From Arcuatula senhousia (Eukaryota > Mollusca > Bivalvia > Mytilida > Mytilidae): a stretch of DNA of 64,000 nucleotides. Location of the stretch: contig OZ020307.1 of NCBI GenBank assembly GCA_963971305.1, forward strand, positions 9,375,501-9,439,500, written 5' to 3'. Shown in pieces: positions 32,105 through 42,929 of this stretch. The first letter of the stretch is position 1; every line of letters begins with the position of its first letter. The translations under genes and the position numbers were made by a program. The notes under the pieces are model-generated. The model worked only from the letters and a program-made list of their open reading frames with translations, was not told where the DNA came from and ran no database searches.

Positions 32105-32189
32105 TGGTTTGATATCAAATACTTTTCACAACCAAAATTTCGAGTCTTTAAATTCCTACAAAAAATCGTCAGACGATTGATAATACGAT

Positions 32190-32335
32190 GAGAACTAAGC
32201 GGGTACCATTATTTGCCGATTTTTTTGGTATGGATTTGCAACCAGTTTTCTTACAGGGACTTTCTTTACTTCTTATACTCCTTGACCTTGTAAATAAGGA
32301 CACAGCCGATTCCAGAAAGTTTTAAGAAGATTCAG
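32190..32335 (+). pseudogene. Penelope-like reverse transcriptase scrap
   Basis: ATGAGAACTAAGCGGGTACC...: the reading MRTKRVPLFADFFGM aligns with motif B (IPMGTNCAPLLADLFL), then FLQG and, after a deletion, KDTADSRKF (as in EIKDTTDSRKSA). It directly abuts the end of the family 2 tandem repeat. Confidence 0.55.
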
Positions 32336-32339
32336 GAGT

Positions 32340-33065
32340 AAGTATAGAGGTACCAACAAGCAACCTAAGTGTGGTGGTGTTTGTAATTAGATGTTTTAGA
32401 AAAAAAATATTTGAAAGCAACTGGAAAATTTAAGGTAGATGAGGTGTCTGTCACTGAGCAGCTTTTTGCACATCTATCATAACTTTAAATTGCAATATTA
32501 ATATAATGCTAGCTATTTTAATTGATTTCTATTGGGCTAGATAAACATCAAAATTGATAATTACAACAACAATATGGAAAAATATATCTTTTTAGGAATT
32601 TCAACTTTTTCTCAAAATTTTAAGAAGAGATAATTATTATAGAAACAATAAAACACGTTTTTTTTCACTTTTTTTCAAAAAATTATCATTGTAAATTTAA
32701 TTTTTTATTTGGTACATTAAAACGTCCCTACAACACAAAGATTTTCACAAATTTTAAGAAAAATCTTTTTCTTTGATGAAAGAAATCTTAGTATTCCCTA
32801 TTGATCCTATATTCAAATTACTAAAAAAATAATACAGTTTTACAGTCGTTTCTACAAACATTCTTATGGTGAACTTCTAATTTTATTATCGAGATCCCCC
32901 ATCTACCTTAAGGATCAGTTAGGGTCATAGAACAACAGCTTTTTTACTTAATCTGCAATTCTGATCTTTTTGTGACTATTTAGCATGGTTAAATATGTCC
33001 TGATATAAAATCATGCACACAGTGCAAACTTGGTTCATAATGTAACAGATCTAAAAACAAAAAAT
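32340..33065. other. Unassigned AT-rich sequence
   Basis: No gene or recognised repeat. Many A/T homopolymers. Confidence 0.45.
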
Positions 33066-33079
33066 TGAGTTGAATGCAA

Positions 33080-33160
33080 ATATAACTCGTAAATTAGTTT
33101 TGTTTTATCTGCATACTTCAATGAGAAACCATTTATCAGCAGTATTTGAGTACATAAAAT
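33080..33160 (-). repeat. Diverged family 2-like hammerhead fragment
   Basis: Minus strand ATACTG, CTGATAA, ATGGTTTCTCATT, GAAG, TATGCAGATA: the family 2 order with core mutations and a different 3' side. A similar fragment is at 52575-52650, with CTGATGA and GAAA intact but unpaired stems. Confidence 0.4.
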
Positions 33161-33582
33161 ATCGGAATTGGACCAACCGATTTACTATAATTCGAATGAT
33201 TTCTATAGAAGGAGCCAAAAACGACATTAAGGATGTTGACATATGCATTAGAACGAAAGAATGTAAAAATGTGTAGAAATAAAGCACAAAAGAAACACAT
33301 TTCAAAGAGTTTTCAAAGGCATTTTAAAGGAGTCTTTCAAGCTGCACTTTGATTTCTCATGTGGTTTGATAGTGTAAAAAATGCGCAAAAAAGTCAAAAA
33401 GTAACACAAGCTTAAAAATGATTGGGATTTAAAATTTGCTATCAAAATGCAAATACCAAAGCAGGTATAAAACGAATAGATAATGGAATAGGTACGGTAC
33501 AGCTGCTTACTTGAACTTGTTCTATGTTGGAGAGTATGACATCAAGTCTTTGTACTGCATATAACATTAAGGCGTGATCTGG

Positions 33583-33640
33583 ATTCAAACCCATTCCTCT
33601 ACGACACCCGTCGCTTGGCTGTCTCTAGTCTTGGTAATTT
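33583..33640. repeat. 58-bp direct repeat, left copy
   Basis: ATTCAAACCCATTCCTCTAC ... GTCTCTAGTCTTGGTAATTT; differs by one base from 35164-35221. The two copies bracket the 1.52-kb duplicated segment. Confidence 0.9.
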
Positions 33641-34011
33641 GATAAATCCTATCCAAATTTATTCAAAGCGTTTGTTTTTGTCTGTTAAGGAAACTTCTAA
33701 GTCAATTTATGAATATAAAACGGACATAGGTTTTGGACACCACCTTATTTTATGACGAATATTTTCTTCAAGTTTTTTTTTAATATTCCCGTAAATTATT
33801 AAACAAAGTTTTTCACGTTATCTGTAATTTAATCTAATTGTGCATCTTCGTTTCCTGATTTGTTTTTTTTAATCATATGAAGCAGACTTCTTACAATCAC
33901 TTCTAGACAAAAAAAAAGTTCGTATACTACCTCTCTCTTTTAATCTCATTTTCCGTTACAATGATTATGTTCTTTTACTGAACAACTTGATTTTGCGACT
34001 TCTCCATTTTA

Positions 34012-34470
34012 TAGCGAGCACAGCTCGCAAGCGGGCACAAAGTGCCCGCTCGAGCGGAGAGCTCTACGGTATTTGTTCCCGCGAAAAATTTGCCTAATGC
34101 TGATATTGATTTTTCATGGTCCGGAAAGGCCCCCAAATTTTGACAGGAACGGAGTGAATTTGAAAATAATTACCCATTTTGCTAGTCGCATTCCAAAAAA
34201 TATCTTTTTAATAATGTAAAAAGAGAAAAATATTCTGATGACGACGAGTTGCTACATTTTTTGTAGTAACCAAATTTTAATCCATTTTTTCTTACTTTTC
34301 TATTTAACGTTTAATCGCCCCTAGGATCTCGTCCCAAATTGAACGCTCTAGAAAATTAACCAAAAACAAAAATAACTACGATGGTTTCAGATCTTATTTG
34401 ACTGTATCGATTCGAAATCAATTTTTTTATTGAACAGAATTATGCTGTGCTCGCATTTAGGCACTGCCTA
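34012..34470. mobile_element. Short inverted-end element within reverse transcriptase relic
   Basis: The left end AGCGAGCACAGCTCGC forms its own hairpin, followed by a second hairpin (GCGGGCA CAAAG TGCCCGC). The right side has GCTGTGCTCGC at 34444-34454, inverted relative to the left GCGAGCACAGC. It interrupts Penelope-like coding sequence, so it inserted later. Duplicated at 37382-37835. Class unknown. Confidence 0.5.
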
Positions 34471-34559
34471 TTTCATATTATATTCTGCAAATTCTGTGAA
34501 TTATGCTTCATATTTAGATCTGCATCTTGAAATAAATTTTAATTATATGCATTTTATTT

Positions 34560-34705
34560 AGATCATGGGTCAATTGCAGAAGCACGAGCAGCGCCTAATG
34601 GCATCGTAAAAGGCTGCTTGCGGTTGTCCATTGTGTCTTTTTCTAAATTGCCACTTGTGATGTGGGCTGTGTCGCGTACACTTATTCCATATCTCATTAT
34701 TTTCT
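34560..34705 (+). repeat. Dispersed repeat family A, 3' part
   Basis: GGTCAATTGCAGAAGCACGA, GCAGCGCCTAATGGC, GGCTGCTTGCGGTTGTCCAT, GTGTCGCGTACACTTATTCC and TATCTCATTATTTTCTATC. Followed at once by the resumed reverse transcriptase. Duplicated at 37923-38075. Confidence 0.65.
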
Positions 34706-35163
34706 ATCTTAAAGAAATCTTTCGAAAAAGCTTTATGACAAAGGTGATGACTTCAACTTTACAATCGTCAACTTTCCCTTCATGTGTAGCAACATTCATT
34801 CCGCTCCAGCTTATGGAGTTTCCAAATCCAATTGAATCGTTATTCCAGAGCTTGTGGGACTTACATCGATTCCTAGCAGAGCGTCACGTCTGACACAAAA
34901 ATTGCTCACACAGGCTTATGTTGCTTCTCGGTTGTTGTCTTCACTTAAGAAATTTAACGGAAAACATCATGTGCTTATAGACAAATATGGGATTTCGATC
35001 TCTCGAAGGGGTGCAGATGTTGGTTTGTCATAGCGTTTTGTTTTGTCTTTCTTTACCGGATTTGACACACTGAATTTGATTTTGGTAACGCGACAGGTGT
35101 TATAGAAAGCAGGAATTTCTTACTCTTCAAAAGCATCTCGTCACGACGAGAGTTCGCGATGTT

Positions 35164-35221
35164 ATTCAAACCCATTCCTCTACGACACCCGTCGCTTGGC
35201 TGTCTCTAGTCTTGATAATTT
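35164..35221. repeat. 58-bp direct repeat, right copy
   Basis: One mismatch (GATAATTT versus GGTAATTT) to 33583-33640. It begins exactly where copy 1 of the duplicated segment stops matching copy 2. Confidence 0.9.
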
Positions 35222-35224
35222 GGC

Positions 35225-35855
35225 TACGCTATGAAAAATTAGAAAGCTTTAAATATAAATATCATTGTTTCTACTTCGGAAATGAATAAGTGCAATAAGC
35301 TTTTCTTTCGTTGAAATAGCAAAAGTGTTCTGTATGAAATTATGGACATTTCTGTGAGTACGGCTTAGGCATCAAATACCTGAATGAATCTAGATCAAAA
35401 TTTCAAAAATGAATGGGTTGATGTGGAATAGTACTTAAATGTATCTCTTCTGAGGATTCTAATGGTATAAGACGAACTCTATACTGTTGTTAATGACAGT
35501 CCTCAAATTGCATTTTTGATTAAAATTAATTGAATTTATATTATGCCTAGGTCGATGAACAGCAGATGAACTGTTACTTAATAATCCACTATAGAGTTTC
35601 TATGATTAGCAAACTTATTTTGACTTGAGTGCAGATAAGTCATTTTGTGTTTATCATCTGTTATAATTTCCGTTTCTAAACCGTATTGTCTTAATTTTGT
35701 TTCAGTCCTTTCATTTGCACTTTGTTTGTACAATTGTACATTGAAGAATGTAACCTCTTCATTATATAAGTATGGACATTAATATTTAAATATTGAGCCC
35801 ACTATTAATATTGTTGAAATGTTGGTATCCAGTTATCGGTCGATGCCAATGTTTA
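35225..35855. other. Unassigned sequence
   Basis: No supported gene or repeat. Confidence 0.4.
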
Positions 35856-35859
35856 CTTA

Positions 35860-36055
35860 TACATTTGTCAAATTTATGTGCACTTTTTTTTGGTCAAGAA
35901 GAGGGTCTTTCATTGCACATTATGACTGGGCTTGAATCATATGTAGTTTATTTTCAATCCTGGACCAATTGAAAAAACAGCGAGCAGCGACCACTGGTCA
36001 CGTTGAAGGCTGCTGGCTGTTTTCCCATATCTCATTATCTTCTACTACTGCTGTT
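35860..36055 (+). repeat. Dispersed repeat family A copy
   Basis: GTCAAGAAGAGGGTCTTTCA, GGGCTTGAATCATATG, ACAGCGAGCAGCGACCACTG and GGCTGCTGGCTGTTTTCCCA, then a deletion and ATATCTCATTATCTTCTAC. Close to 21930-22140. Confidence 0.65.
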
Positions 36056-36234
36056 TTTTTGCTATAATAAATCTTATCCGTAGTATTTTCGTAGAGCTGT
36101 GTTTCTGCCAATCGGATCTGATTTGAATAAATGTGTGGTGCTGTCCTCAAGCTCTTTATGTGTAATTGTCTAAATAAGTTATGTGTAATTGTCTAGATAA
36201 AGGCTAGGTTTTCCAAGATAAATAATTGTGTTAA

Positions 36235-36440
36235 AACTAACCGTGTTGTGTTTTGTGTTACTACCGGACCCAAAGATCACAATGGGAGAGCGAGATTTGG
36301 CGTGCCATAAAAAAGGGTGTACCCATCATTTATAGGTATTGCTATCTTTATTTTTTCCAGTGTGTCTTCCATGTTTTGTCTTTTCCTTTGGGCATTGATA
36401 TTGTTCCTCCAAGTTCGGTAATTTTATTACTTTTATTCAA
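36235..36440 (-). repeat. Dispersed repeat family B, inverted copy
   Basis: GTTGTGTTTTGTGTTACTAC, CGGACCCAAAGATCACAATG, TTGGCGTGCCATAAAA, then CCAAGTTCGGTAATTTTATT: family B in reverse. Confidence 0.6.
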
Positions 36441-37021
36441 CAGAAAAGAAACCACACAACGTTTAACATAGAATATGTATTGAAACAAATACAGATATAT
36501 AACAAACAACAATTGTTTCGTTGTATTTTTTAAACAATAAGGGGTTGTACCATGTTGAGAAATATACAACAATTTCCAAACAGGAACATCGTAAAATTGG
36601 AAACATTAAAGGTTATAATTTTTACTATATAAGCAAAGACAAATAATTTTATATGGAAAAAACAATGTACACGTACAATAGGCTACACAAAAGGTGCAGG
36701 AGTTTATTATGGAATAACTTGTCAATTGCTTTATATTAAGACACCCTGTGCTATGAAAATTCAAGATTCCACAGCTATGTAAGTAATTGTAATGTATGGT
36801 CCTTTATAAGCCAAATTAATAATGGGGATAGTTCTACAAAATGAAGAAACTTCTGTTTTTGGTAGAGTAAACTATGTAATCAATTTTCGAGCAGAATTCT
36901 AGAATTAAAACAGCAAATGATTCGACAAAACAAATTACACAACCATAGCTAATAAACTAAAAGTCCCCACGAAGCACAAAGTTGATCATTTAATTGTAAG
37001 TCATCAGTTCAGGCAGACGTC

Positions 37022-38540
37022 TAAATCCTATCCAAATTTGTTCAAAGCGTTTTTAAGGAAACTTCTAAGTCAATTTATGAATATAAAACGGACATAGGTT
37101 TTGGACACCACCTTATTTTATGACGAATATTTTCTTCAAGTTTTTTTTTAATATTCCCGTAAATTATTAAACAAAGTTTTTCACGTTATCTGTAATTTAA
37201 TCTAATTGTGCATCTTCGTTTCCTGATTTGTTTTTTTTTAATCATATGAAGCAGACTTCTTACAATCACTTCTAGACAAAAAAAAAGTTCGTATACTACC
37301 TCTCTCTTTTAATCTCATTTTCCGTTACAATGATTATGTTCTTTTACTGAACAACTTGATTTTGCGACTTCTCCATTTTATAGCGAGCACAGCTCGCAAG
37401 CGGGCACAAAGTGCCCGCTCGAGCGGAGAGCTCTACGGTATTTGTTCCCGCGAAAAATTTGCCTAATGCTGATATTGATTTTTCATGGTCCGGAAAGGCC
37501 CCCAAATTTTGACAGGAACGGAGTGAATTTGAAAATAATTACCCATTTTGCTAGTCGCATTCCAAAAAATATCTTTTTAATAATGTAAAAAGAGAAAAAT
37601 ATTCTGATGACGACGAGTTGCTACATTTTTTGTAGTAACCAAATTTTAATCGATTTTTTCTTACTTTTCTATTTAACGTTTAATCGCCCCTAGGATCTCG
37701 TCCCAAATTGAACGCTCTAGAAAATTAACCAAAAACAAAAATAACTACGATGGTTTCAGATCTTATTTGACTGTATCGATTCGAAATCAATTTTTTTTTA
37801 TTGAACAGAATTATGCTGTGCTCGCATTTAGGCACTGCCTATTTCATATTATATTCTGCAAATTCTGTGAATTATGCTTCATATTTAGATCTGCATCTTG
37901 AAATAAATTTTAATTATATGCATTTTATTTAGATCATGGGTCAATTGCAGAAGCACGAGCAGCGCCTAATGGCATCGTAAAAGGCTGCTTGCGGTTGTCC
38001 ATTGTGTCTTTTTCTAAATTGCCACTTGTGATGTGGGCTGTGTCGCGTACACTTATTCCATATCTCATTATTTTCTATCTTAAAGAAATCTTTCGAAAAA
38101 GCTTTATGACAAAGGTGATGACTTCAACTTAACAATCGTCAACTTTCCCTTCATGTGTAGCAACATTCATTCCGCTCCAGCTTATGGAGTTTCCAAATCC
38201 AATTGAATCGTTATTCCAGAGCTTGTGGGACTTACATCGATTCCTAGCAGAGCGTCACGTCTGACACAAAAATTACTCACACAGGCTTATGTTGCTTCTC
38301 GGTTGTTGTCTTCACTTAAGAAATTTAACGGAAAACATCATGTGCTTATAGACAAATATGGGATTTCGATCTCTCGAAGGGGTGCAGATGTTGGTTTGTC
38401 ATAGCGTTTTGTTTTGTCTTTCTTTACCGGATTTGACACACTGAATTTGATTTTGGTAACGCGACAGGTGTTATAGAAAGCAGGAATTTCTTACTCTTCA
38501 AAAGCATCTCGTCACGACGAGAGTTCGCGATGTTATTTGA
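37022..38540 (+). repeat. 1.5-kb duplicated segment, copy 2 (likely source)
   Basis: Same content as 33643-35166: reverse transcriptase scraps, the inverted-end insertion, the family A end, reverse transcriptase C-terminus and 3' UTR. Unlike copy 1, the Penelope-like 3' UTR continues naturally beyond the matching part to about 38645 (TTTTTGTGTTTCCG, CCTGTCCTTTCGGACTTTTC), so this copy is probably the template and copy 1 the derivative. Confidence 0.9.
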
Positions 38541-38645
38541 TTATCAGTAGTTTTTGTGTTTCCGTGTTTTATATTCTGTTTTTTTTCCCGTTCTCTTTGG
38601 TGTTTAATGGATATGTGCCTGTCCTTTCGGACTTTTCACAGGACA
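38541..38645 (+). mobile_element. Penelope-like 3' UTR continuation
   Basis: GATTATCAGTAGTTTTTGTG to CCTTTCGGACTTTTCACAGG follows the UTR order of other copies and belongs to the element containing 38075-38540. Confidence 0.6.
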
Positions 38646-38649
38646 GCAG

Positions 38650-39645
38650 ACAGAAAGTCTGATGAGAAAATCAATGTTATCTTAATAATTCCAAGTGTAA
38701 AGCAAAGCGCCAACGCGTTTAAAGCCAAGAGTAATATATACGTACTGAAATAGATTGTTTCTCTTTCAATATATTGTTAAAAAAAATTTCGAAATAATTT
38801 TATGGGCGAGAACGAAAATTATGCGGTTGTTTTCAAAGTAAATAGCCACTAATGTACCTCCTCTCTCTGGCACAGGAGAATATTCCCTTTATATACAACA
38901 CTATAAAATAGAAATTATAAACTTTGGATTGCACATGCACGACAGGTTTCGTACACAAATGGTATCGAATCAAAGACCTATTCGATAAAAATGAACTCGT
39001 CCAGCATAATGCATTAATGTGTATTGCGTTTTAAAATATATGAATGGATCAGAAAAAAAACTTGCATAAAAAAGGCAATTACAGAAATATTTCAAGGTAA
39101 AGTGCACGAAGCAATCAAGTAATAAATAAATACTTGTGTATATTCTGTCTCCCATCATTAGATAGATTGTTTTGTTGATTGCAAAAAAATGGATATAGAT
39201 AAAAACATATTTGACCTTATTTTGAAAAGTAATATAGAATATAAAGAATAAAGCAGGCAGATTAGTCCGTCTAGACTTAATAACCACACGAAAGCCAGCA
39301 AAAATCTAACTGCTCCATAAGGCATTGCTGACACTTGGCCACAAGCATTGCTGATCAAGAATGAATTATTGTTAAGAACGTTCATCCATTTATTGTGTCA
39401 TATTTGAATAGAAACTTAAATCAAATTTCATAACCATTTTTGTTTTGTTGCCCTAAGATAGCCATTCATGGTCAAGTGTCTACTGCTAAGAAGCTGAAAA
39501 CAATAGAAGAAAAAAAACTGATAAAATCATTTTTCTGCTCCTTTATAATTCAATTTTTTAAAGATAAAATTTTAAACGTTTATATAGGCCTTTAAACAGG
39601 CATTACACTTTATATTTCAATCTGAGGTGGCTGGACAATGTATTG
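38650..39645. other. Unassigned AT-rich sequence
   Basis: No gene supported. Frames at 38970-39287 and 39158-39385 are low-complexity hydrophobic readings of AT-rich DNA. Confidence 0.4.
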
Positions 39646-39651
39646 CTAAAT

Positions 39652-39935
39652 AAAGGTAATAACAAAATTATCTAACTTGAAGGATAAGACAAAACAAGGA
39701 AACATACAGGAAAAATTGAAGACCGCAATTATCCTGATTTGGTACAGGCATTTCAAAAGAAACGGTGGGTTGAATCAGGTGTGATGGTTCCATTCCATTG
39801 CAATCTTTGTGTCCGGTAGTTACACAAAACACAACACGACTGTGAAGACATAATGGGGATGTTGAGGTGATCATCTTAGTACAACAACCAGCCAAACACT
39901 AATCAAAACAATCAGAAACGTTTCGTCTAGTCATA
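39652..39935 (+). repeat. Dispersed repeat family B, best + strand copy
   Basis: TAAAGGTAATAACAAAATTA, TCTAACTTGAAGGATAAG, GACCGCAATTATCCTGATTT, GGTACAGGCATTTC, GTGTCCGGTAGTTACAC, CGACTGTGAAGACATAATGG and GGTGATCATCTTAGTACAAC. Non-coding. Confidence 0.65.
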
Positions 39936-40254
39936 ATTTTGAATGATTCCACCAGTGGCTATTTGTTCAATGTCCAGTCAACAGTATTTCAGTCAAAAGT
40001 CAAAATCAGGGCTAGAATTAAAAAAAAAAATGAAATTGCGTAAACCCACCAGGACACAGCTCCCACAACACAGACTCATGTTTGTCATACAAAACGACGA
40101 ATGTACGATCACAAACCAATTTACCCTTAATGCACCCTAAATGAGTCATTTTTATGTCATTCTGTCCTCGTCAGTCGATGTGTCAACCTCTTTTACTTTC
40201 TAGTTTCTTGACCTAAAACATTCTACCATAACAAGAAACGGATTAATATATTCA

Positions 40255-40380
40255 TGGTCATGGACAAGTTGACTAAATAAAGGACAATGATTGATTGATT
40301 GATTGCTGGCTGCTTATTGTCCCGTCGGCGATATTTCAGCCATCATCGGGACATAAACAAGTCTCCTGGTGGTATTGTCC
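40255..40380. repeat. (TTGA)n-associated short repeat, SINE-like tail
   Basis: GATTGATTGATTGATTGCTG followed by GCTGCTTATTGTCCCGTCGG; a common bivalve repeat pattern. Boundaries uncertain. Confidence 0.35.
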
Positions 40381-40699
40381 GACTTATTGTCAATATTGCC
40401 ATTAGCTTTGGTAACTAGAGCTGGTAATTACTGCGAAGCTATAGAAAGCTTATCAAGTCTCAAGGGATGTTTATTACGCAATGTTAATTTTCAACCTTGA
40501 AATATGCAAAAACAAACTGAAGCAATCATTCTGTGCATTATTTTGCCATTTTGTATTCGTATGATGTTAAATTGGTTAAAATTATTTTTACATTGACAAT
40601 ACGAATTGCTCGTTGGTGATTGATCTACTCCCCAGCAGTGCTAATTCTGCTATGTTATGGAGACGAACATGTAAGGATGATGAAATGAACTTTGATTAT

Positions 40700-41250
40700 A
40701 ACTAGAAAATGTTTCTATGAGCCACAGGATGGCCCTCCCGTTCTCGAAATATCATTGACAACCAATGTGTATAACCTAGGATGTGGACCTAAGCAAGAAA
40801 TTAATCAAAAGTGTTCATGAGTAAATATAGGTCACGGTGACCTTATTTCTTTTGGGTGGTATTGTGTTACCAAAACTCATCTAGTAGTGAAATATTATTT
40901 ACCCTTAACATGTTGTATTTGAGAAATGGACCTAAACCAATAACTTAACAAAAACTGTTCATGCATAAATATAGGTCACAGTATCCCAATTTCTATTGAT
41001 CGGTCTCATGTTACCCAAGACACATTTAGTGATGAAATATCATTGACCCCGAACATGTAGTATCCGAGATTTGGACCTTAGCCATGAACTTAACCAAATT
41101 CATCCATAGGTAAAATATAGGCCGCAGTGAGTTAATTTCTAGTGGGTGGTGTCATGTTACCCAATACACATCTAGTGATGAAATATCATTGACCCCCAAC
41201 ATCTAGAATCCAAGTTATGGACACCGAGAACTTACCCAAAGTCGTGGGGA
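40700..41250. repeat. Tandem repeat, period about 145 bp, 3.7 copies
   Basis: GAAATAT-ATT-AC recurs at 40746, 40889, 41034 and 41180 (143-146 bp apart). Units share TATAGGTCAC-GT, GGTGGT-T-ATGTTACCCAA-AC, CATCTAGTGATGAAATATCA and TTGACCC. Diverged, non-coding. Confidence 0.8.
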
Positions 41251-41384
41251 AGGGACATCAAGAAAATTGGGGAAAACAGGTGTTATGAGCCACTGAAAAA
41301 AAAGAGGGAAATATACGAAACGTTTTCTTTGATAATGATTTTCATACACTATATTGATTGTTTAACAGCTGAATTAGAGGTTGG

Positions 41385-42925
41385 TTGTACTAGCAAAAGA
41401 ATTACATATACAGCAACAACACTGTCAAAGGAGGATAATAATCAACAATCATAATTCTGTCATTTCTTCCTTTGGCATTTCTGTTGACAAAAAGAACGAT
41501 GACGTTCCATCCTTGTATTGGATTCAAAAGTGACATAAAACTCCATACAAGCAACGATTTATTGCTGGTTCATCCAAATGTACAAATAAGCATCTTTCAG
41601 TTTTGTTAACACCAATATTGACGGCAATAAAATCAAGCTTTCAAAAGTATTTCGATTGTTTTTACTCTAGAAATGGCGTCAATCAAATGTGGATTCTCAA
41701 AAATTCTAAAAACTGATGGAAAATCTCCATTCTAAGTCATTTTCATCATGTAATAGCATTAAAACGTTTGATTTCTCTACATAATATACTTCAATTCCAC
41801 ATTCACAATTAAAATCTCGTTTGGCACAGCTGATTAAACGTAGCTTTATCTAAAAGAACGGAAAACGCAGGTACAAGTATTTGGTAGTCGGTTATAAAAA
41901 GACTTACTTTGTCATCCAAGAGTCTAGCAAGAAAAACAAATTTACAGAAGTTCAAACAATAAAAAGGCTCAACTTTCTAATCGTTAACATATTTGTACAG
42001 TTTGGTGGACGTGTTTTTCAGCAAACAATAGGTATCCCAATGGGCACAAATTGTACACCATTGCTTGCCGATATGTTTCTTCCTTCATATGAAGCAGACT
42101 TCTTACAGTCACTTCTAGACAAAAAGGACCGCAAACTTGCTTTATCCTTCAATCTCACATTTTGTTATATTGATGATGTCCTTTCACTAAACAATCCTCG
42201 ATTTGGTGACTATTTACATCTCATATATCCGAAGGAACTTGAGATAAAGGACACTTCATATTCTAGGAGGTCCGCTTCATATTTGGATCTATTTCTCGAA
42301 ATTGACACACAAGGAAGGCTTTGTACAAAGCTCTATGACAAACGTGATGACTTCAACTTTCCAATAGTTAACTTCCCTTTCTGTGTAGCAACATTCTGTC
42401 TGCTCCAGCATATGGAGTTTACGTATCACAATTGATTCGTTATTCCAGAGCATGTGAGGAGAACAACGACTTCCTTGATAGAGCTACAAGCCTGACAAGC
42501 AAATTGTTAACACAGGGGTACGTTGCTCCCAGGTTGTCGTCATCACTCAAGAAATTTTACGGACGACATCATGTGCTTGTATACAAATACGGGATTTCTA
42601 TCTCTCGGATGAGCACAGATGTTGGTTTGACATAGAGTTTTGTAATGTCATCCTTTCCGGATTTGACCAACACTTAATCTATCTTTGGAAACGTGACGGG
42701 TGTGCTATAGCAAACAGGGACTGCTTACTCTTCCGGAGCACCTGAGTTCTCTCTCGTTTCGACATGAGTTCGCGTTGCTGAATACGGTTTTGTTGTTAAG
42801 TGTGTGTGTGTGTTTTATGTTGTTATGTGGTTTGTTTTGTTGTGATGATTTTTTGTCTGCCGGTTTTGTCTTTTTCTTTACGGTTTTATGATACTGATTA
42901 CCCCTTTGGTACACCTTTGCTTCTT
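41385..42925 (+). pseudogene. Penelope-like element, longest copy (reverse transcriptase plus 3' UTR)
   Basis: From about 41390 a broken frame encodes the N-terminal region (TYTATTLSKED-like), then VPSLYWI-K-HKTPYKQRFIAG (about 41500), LLTPILTAIKSSFQKYFDC, and FDFSTLYTSIPH-like motif A (about 41770). The clear frame 41881-42435 carries motif B IPMGTN (about 42033) and motif C FCYIDDVLSL (about 42165, aspartates intact), then LDLFLEIDTQGRLCTKLYDK. A frameshift at about 42380 leads into 42432-42635 (IRYSRACEENNDF ... MSTDVGLT), then the 3' UTR to about 42925. It synthesises cDNA in intact relatives; this copy has at least one stop and two frameshifts. No GIY-YIG endonuclease seen. Confidence 0.88.
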
Positions 42926-42929
42926 TCAA

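Larger units (their letters stand above)
31210..32180 (-). mobile_element. Hammerhead-ribozyme tandem repeat, family 2, period about 385 bp
   Basis: Two and a half head-to-tail non-coding units. GGTAATTTG recurs at 31275, 31659 and 32045 (384 and 386 bp). Units share TGTCAGACAAGTCTG-CGACC, CACCAGCAGCGGTTATCGAC, GGAAATTTCAACGACAAAAT and CATTTGATTCAAAACAT. On the minus strand each unit carries a hammerhead fold at the same point. The sequence is unrelated to family 1, but the architecture is the same: a non-coding tandem with one ribozyme per unit. Overlapping frames (31543-31872 and others) follow the repeat and are not genes. Confidence 0.75.
33643..35166 (+). repeat. 1.5-kb duplicated segment, copy 1 (decayed Penelope-like element with insertions)
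   Basis: Near-identical to 37022-38540: only a few substitutions and small indels were noticed, for example a 12-bp difference at about 33670 and single changes near 34294, 34772 and 34895. It contains reverse transcriptase pieces (SYEADFLQSLLDKK-like at 33870-33915; YDKGDDFNF, CSNIHSAPAYGV and SLKKFNGKHHVLIDKYGISI at 34710-35030) separated by an insertion at about 34012-34705, then part of the 3' UTR. Motif B is absent and motif C degraded. The flank differs from copy 2 on both sides. Confidence 0.9.

Noticed and set aside
42797..42820. TG-rich run as a significant microsatellite
   Set aside because: Only a few TG units within the Penelope-like 3' UTR; the same spot is shorter or absent in sister copies. 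Trivial.
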